Assembly (NCBI GenBank): GCA_041655055.1 | Contig: JBBAGE010000060.1 | Coordinates: forward strand, 1-12,895 | DNA length: 12,895 bases | Direction of reading: 5' to 3' | Source of the DNA: JBBAGE01 sp041655055 | GTDB lineage: Bacteria; Pseudomonadota; Alphaproteobacteria; Rhodobacterales; Rhodobacteraceae | Part shown: piece by piece, positions 12,491-12,895 of the stretch | Layout of the letters: every line of letters begins with the position of its first letter | Position numbering within the stretch: the first letter of the stretch is position 1 | Translations under genes and position numbers: made by a program | The notes under the pieces: generated by a model | Databases searched by the model: none | Seen by the model: the letters and a program-made list of their open reading frames with translations, nothing else | Told to the model about the DNA's origin: nothing

Positions 12491-12895
12491 TTAGCCCTTG
12501 TCGCCGTTTTTTGAAACAGTTTCTTGTAACCCCAATACCCGCTCCATCATCCGGGGCAGACGGCGCAGGGCTTTATACATATCGATATGGGTGTCCATCC
12601 TGACCGCAGGATAGCCCAGAACCACCCGGCCCGCAGGCACTTTGGTCATGAGCTTCGATCCGCCGCCTGCGACAACCCCGTCGCCGACGGATATATTGTC
12701 GCTCACCCCGACCTGCCCGCCAAAGACGACATGATTGCCGATCCGGGTCGATCCGGCGATGCCGACTTGCCCCGCAAACAGACAATCGCGCCCCACTTCG
12801 ACATTATGCGCAATATGCACCAGATTGTCGATCTTGGTGCCATTGCCGATCCGCGTAGCCCGGATCGTGCCCCGATCAATACAGCTATTCGCGCC
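12491..12895 (-). CDS. LpxD-type UDP-3-O-acylglucosamine N-acyltransferase, N-terminus outside window
   Basis: Only the C-terminal 134 residues are visible; the reading frame runs open off the right edge. The sequence begins GANSCIDRGTI and continues with left-handed beta-helix hexapeptide repeats (RIGNGTKIDN, EVGRDCLFAG, STRIGNHVVFGG, NISVGDGVVAGG). The VHIAHNV block holds the histidine that corresponds to the LpxD catalytic base. The end carries VVLGYPAVRMDTHIDMYKALRRLP, a helical C-terminal extension normal for LpxD. LpxD transfers a 3-hydroxyacyl chain from ACP to UDP-3-O-acylglucosamine in lipid A synthesis. The usual lpxD neighbours (bamA, fabZ, lpxA) are not on the visible side; a carrier protein and a ketosynthase are. 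It may therefore be a second LpxD-like enzyme, so I give no symbol. Confidence 0.85.
   Translation of the reverse strand, partial: GANSCIDRGTIRATRIGNGTKIDNLVHIAHNVEVGRDCLFAGQVGIAGSTRIGNHVVFGGQVGVSDNISVGDGVVAGGGSKLMTKVPAGRVVLGYPAVRMDTHIDMYKALRRLPRMMERVLGLQETVSKNGDKG

Overview
The window looks like a chromosomal stretch of an alphaproteobacterium of the Rhodobacteraceae/Roseobacter type. The basis is the GC-rich codon use throughout, the close fit of LipA, AroK and Psd to what I recall of that family, the gene orders psd-pssA and aroK-aroB next to xerD, and an IalB-family periplasmic protein. No mobile element, CRISPR array, tRNA or rRNA was seen. Base composition is even, with no sign of a recent island.

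Layout, left to right. (1) 1-1531: psd and pssA, a two-gene + strand operon for phosphatidylethanolamine synthesis. (2) 1528-3150: on the - strand, a small secreted lytic transglycosylase followed by lipoyl synthase LipA; lipA and pssA converge and share overlapping stop codons. (3) 3317-3832: ssb, divergent from the transglycosylase and closed by a strong hairpin. (4) 3872-5542: aroK-aroB on the - strand (shikimate pathway). (5) 5674-8280: a + strand chain of a 44-residue membrane peptide, a 517-residue secreted protein of unknown function, and a XerD-type recombinase, joined by overlapping stop and start codons. (6) 8299-9810: a HerA-like ATPase on the - strand, converging on xerD. (7) 9811-10135: a regulatory region with an apparently orphan promoter plus terminator, which looks like an approximately 85-nt small RNA gene. 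(8) 10136-10768: an IalB-family periplasmic protein with its own promoter and terminator. (9) 10984-12895: a - strand operon of an LpxD-type acyltransferase (cut by the window edge), a dedicated acyl carrier protein and a FabF-like ketosynthase.

Most of the window is housekeeping: phospholipid, lipoate, cell wall, DNA metabolism and aromatic amino acid precursors. Three parts are not explained by standard pathways. These are the candidate small RNA, the LpxD-ACP-ketosynthase set (which suggests a special acyl chain for an outer-membrane lipid), and the coupled pair of uncharacterised envelope proteins ahead of xerD. I did not find a clearly new multi-gene defence or mobile system.
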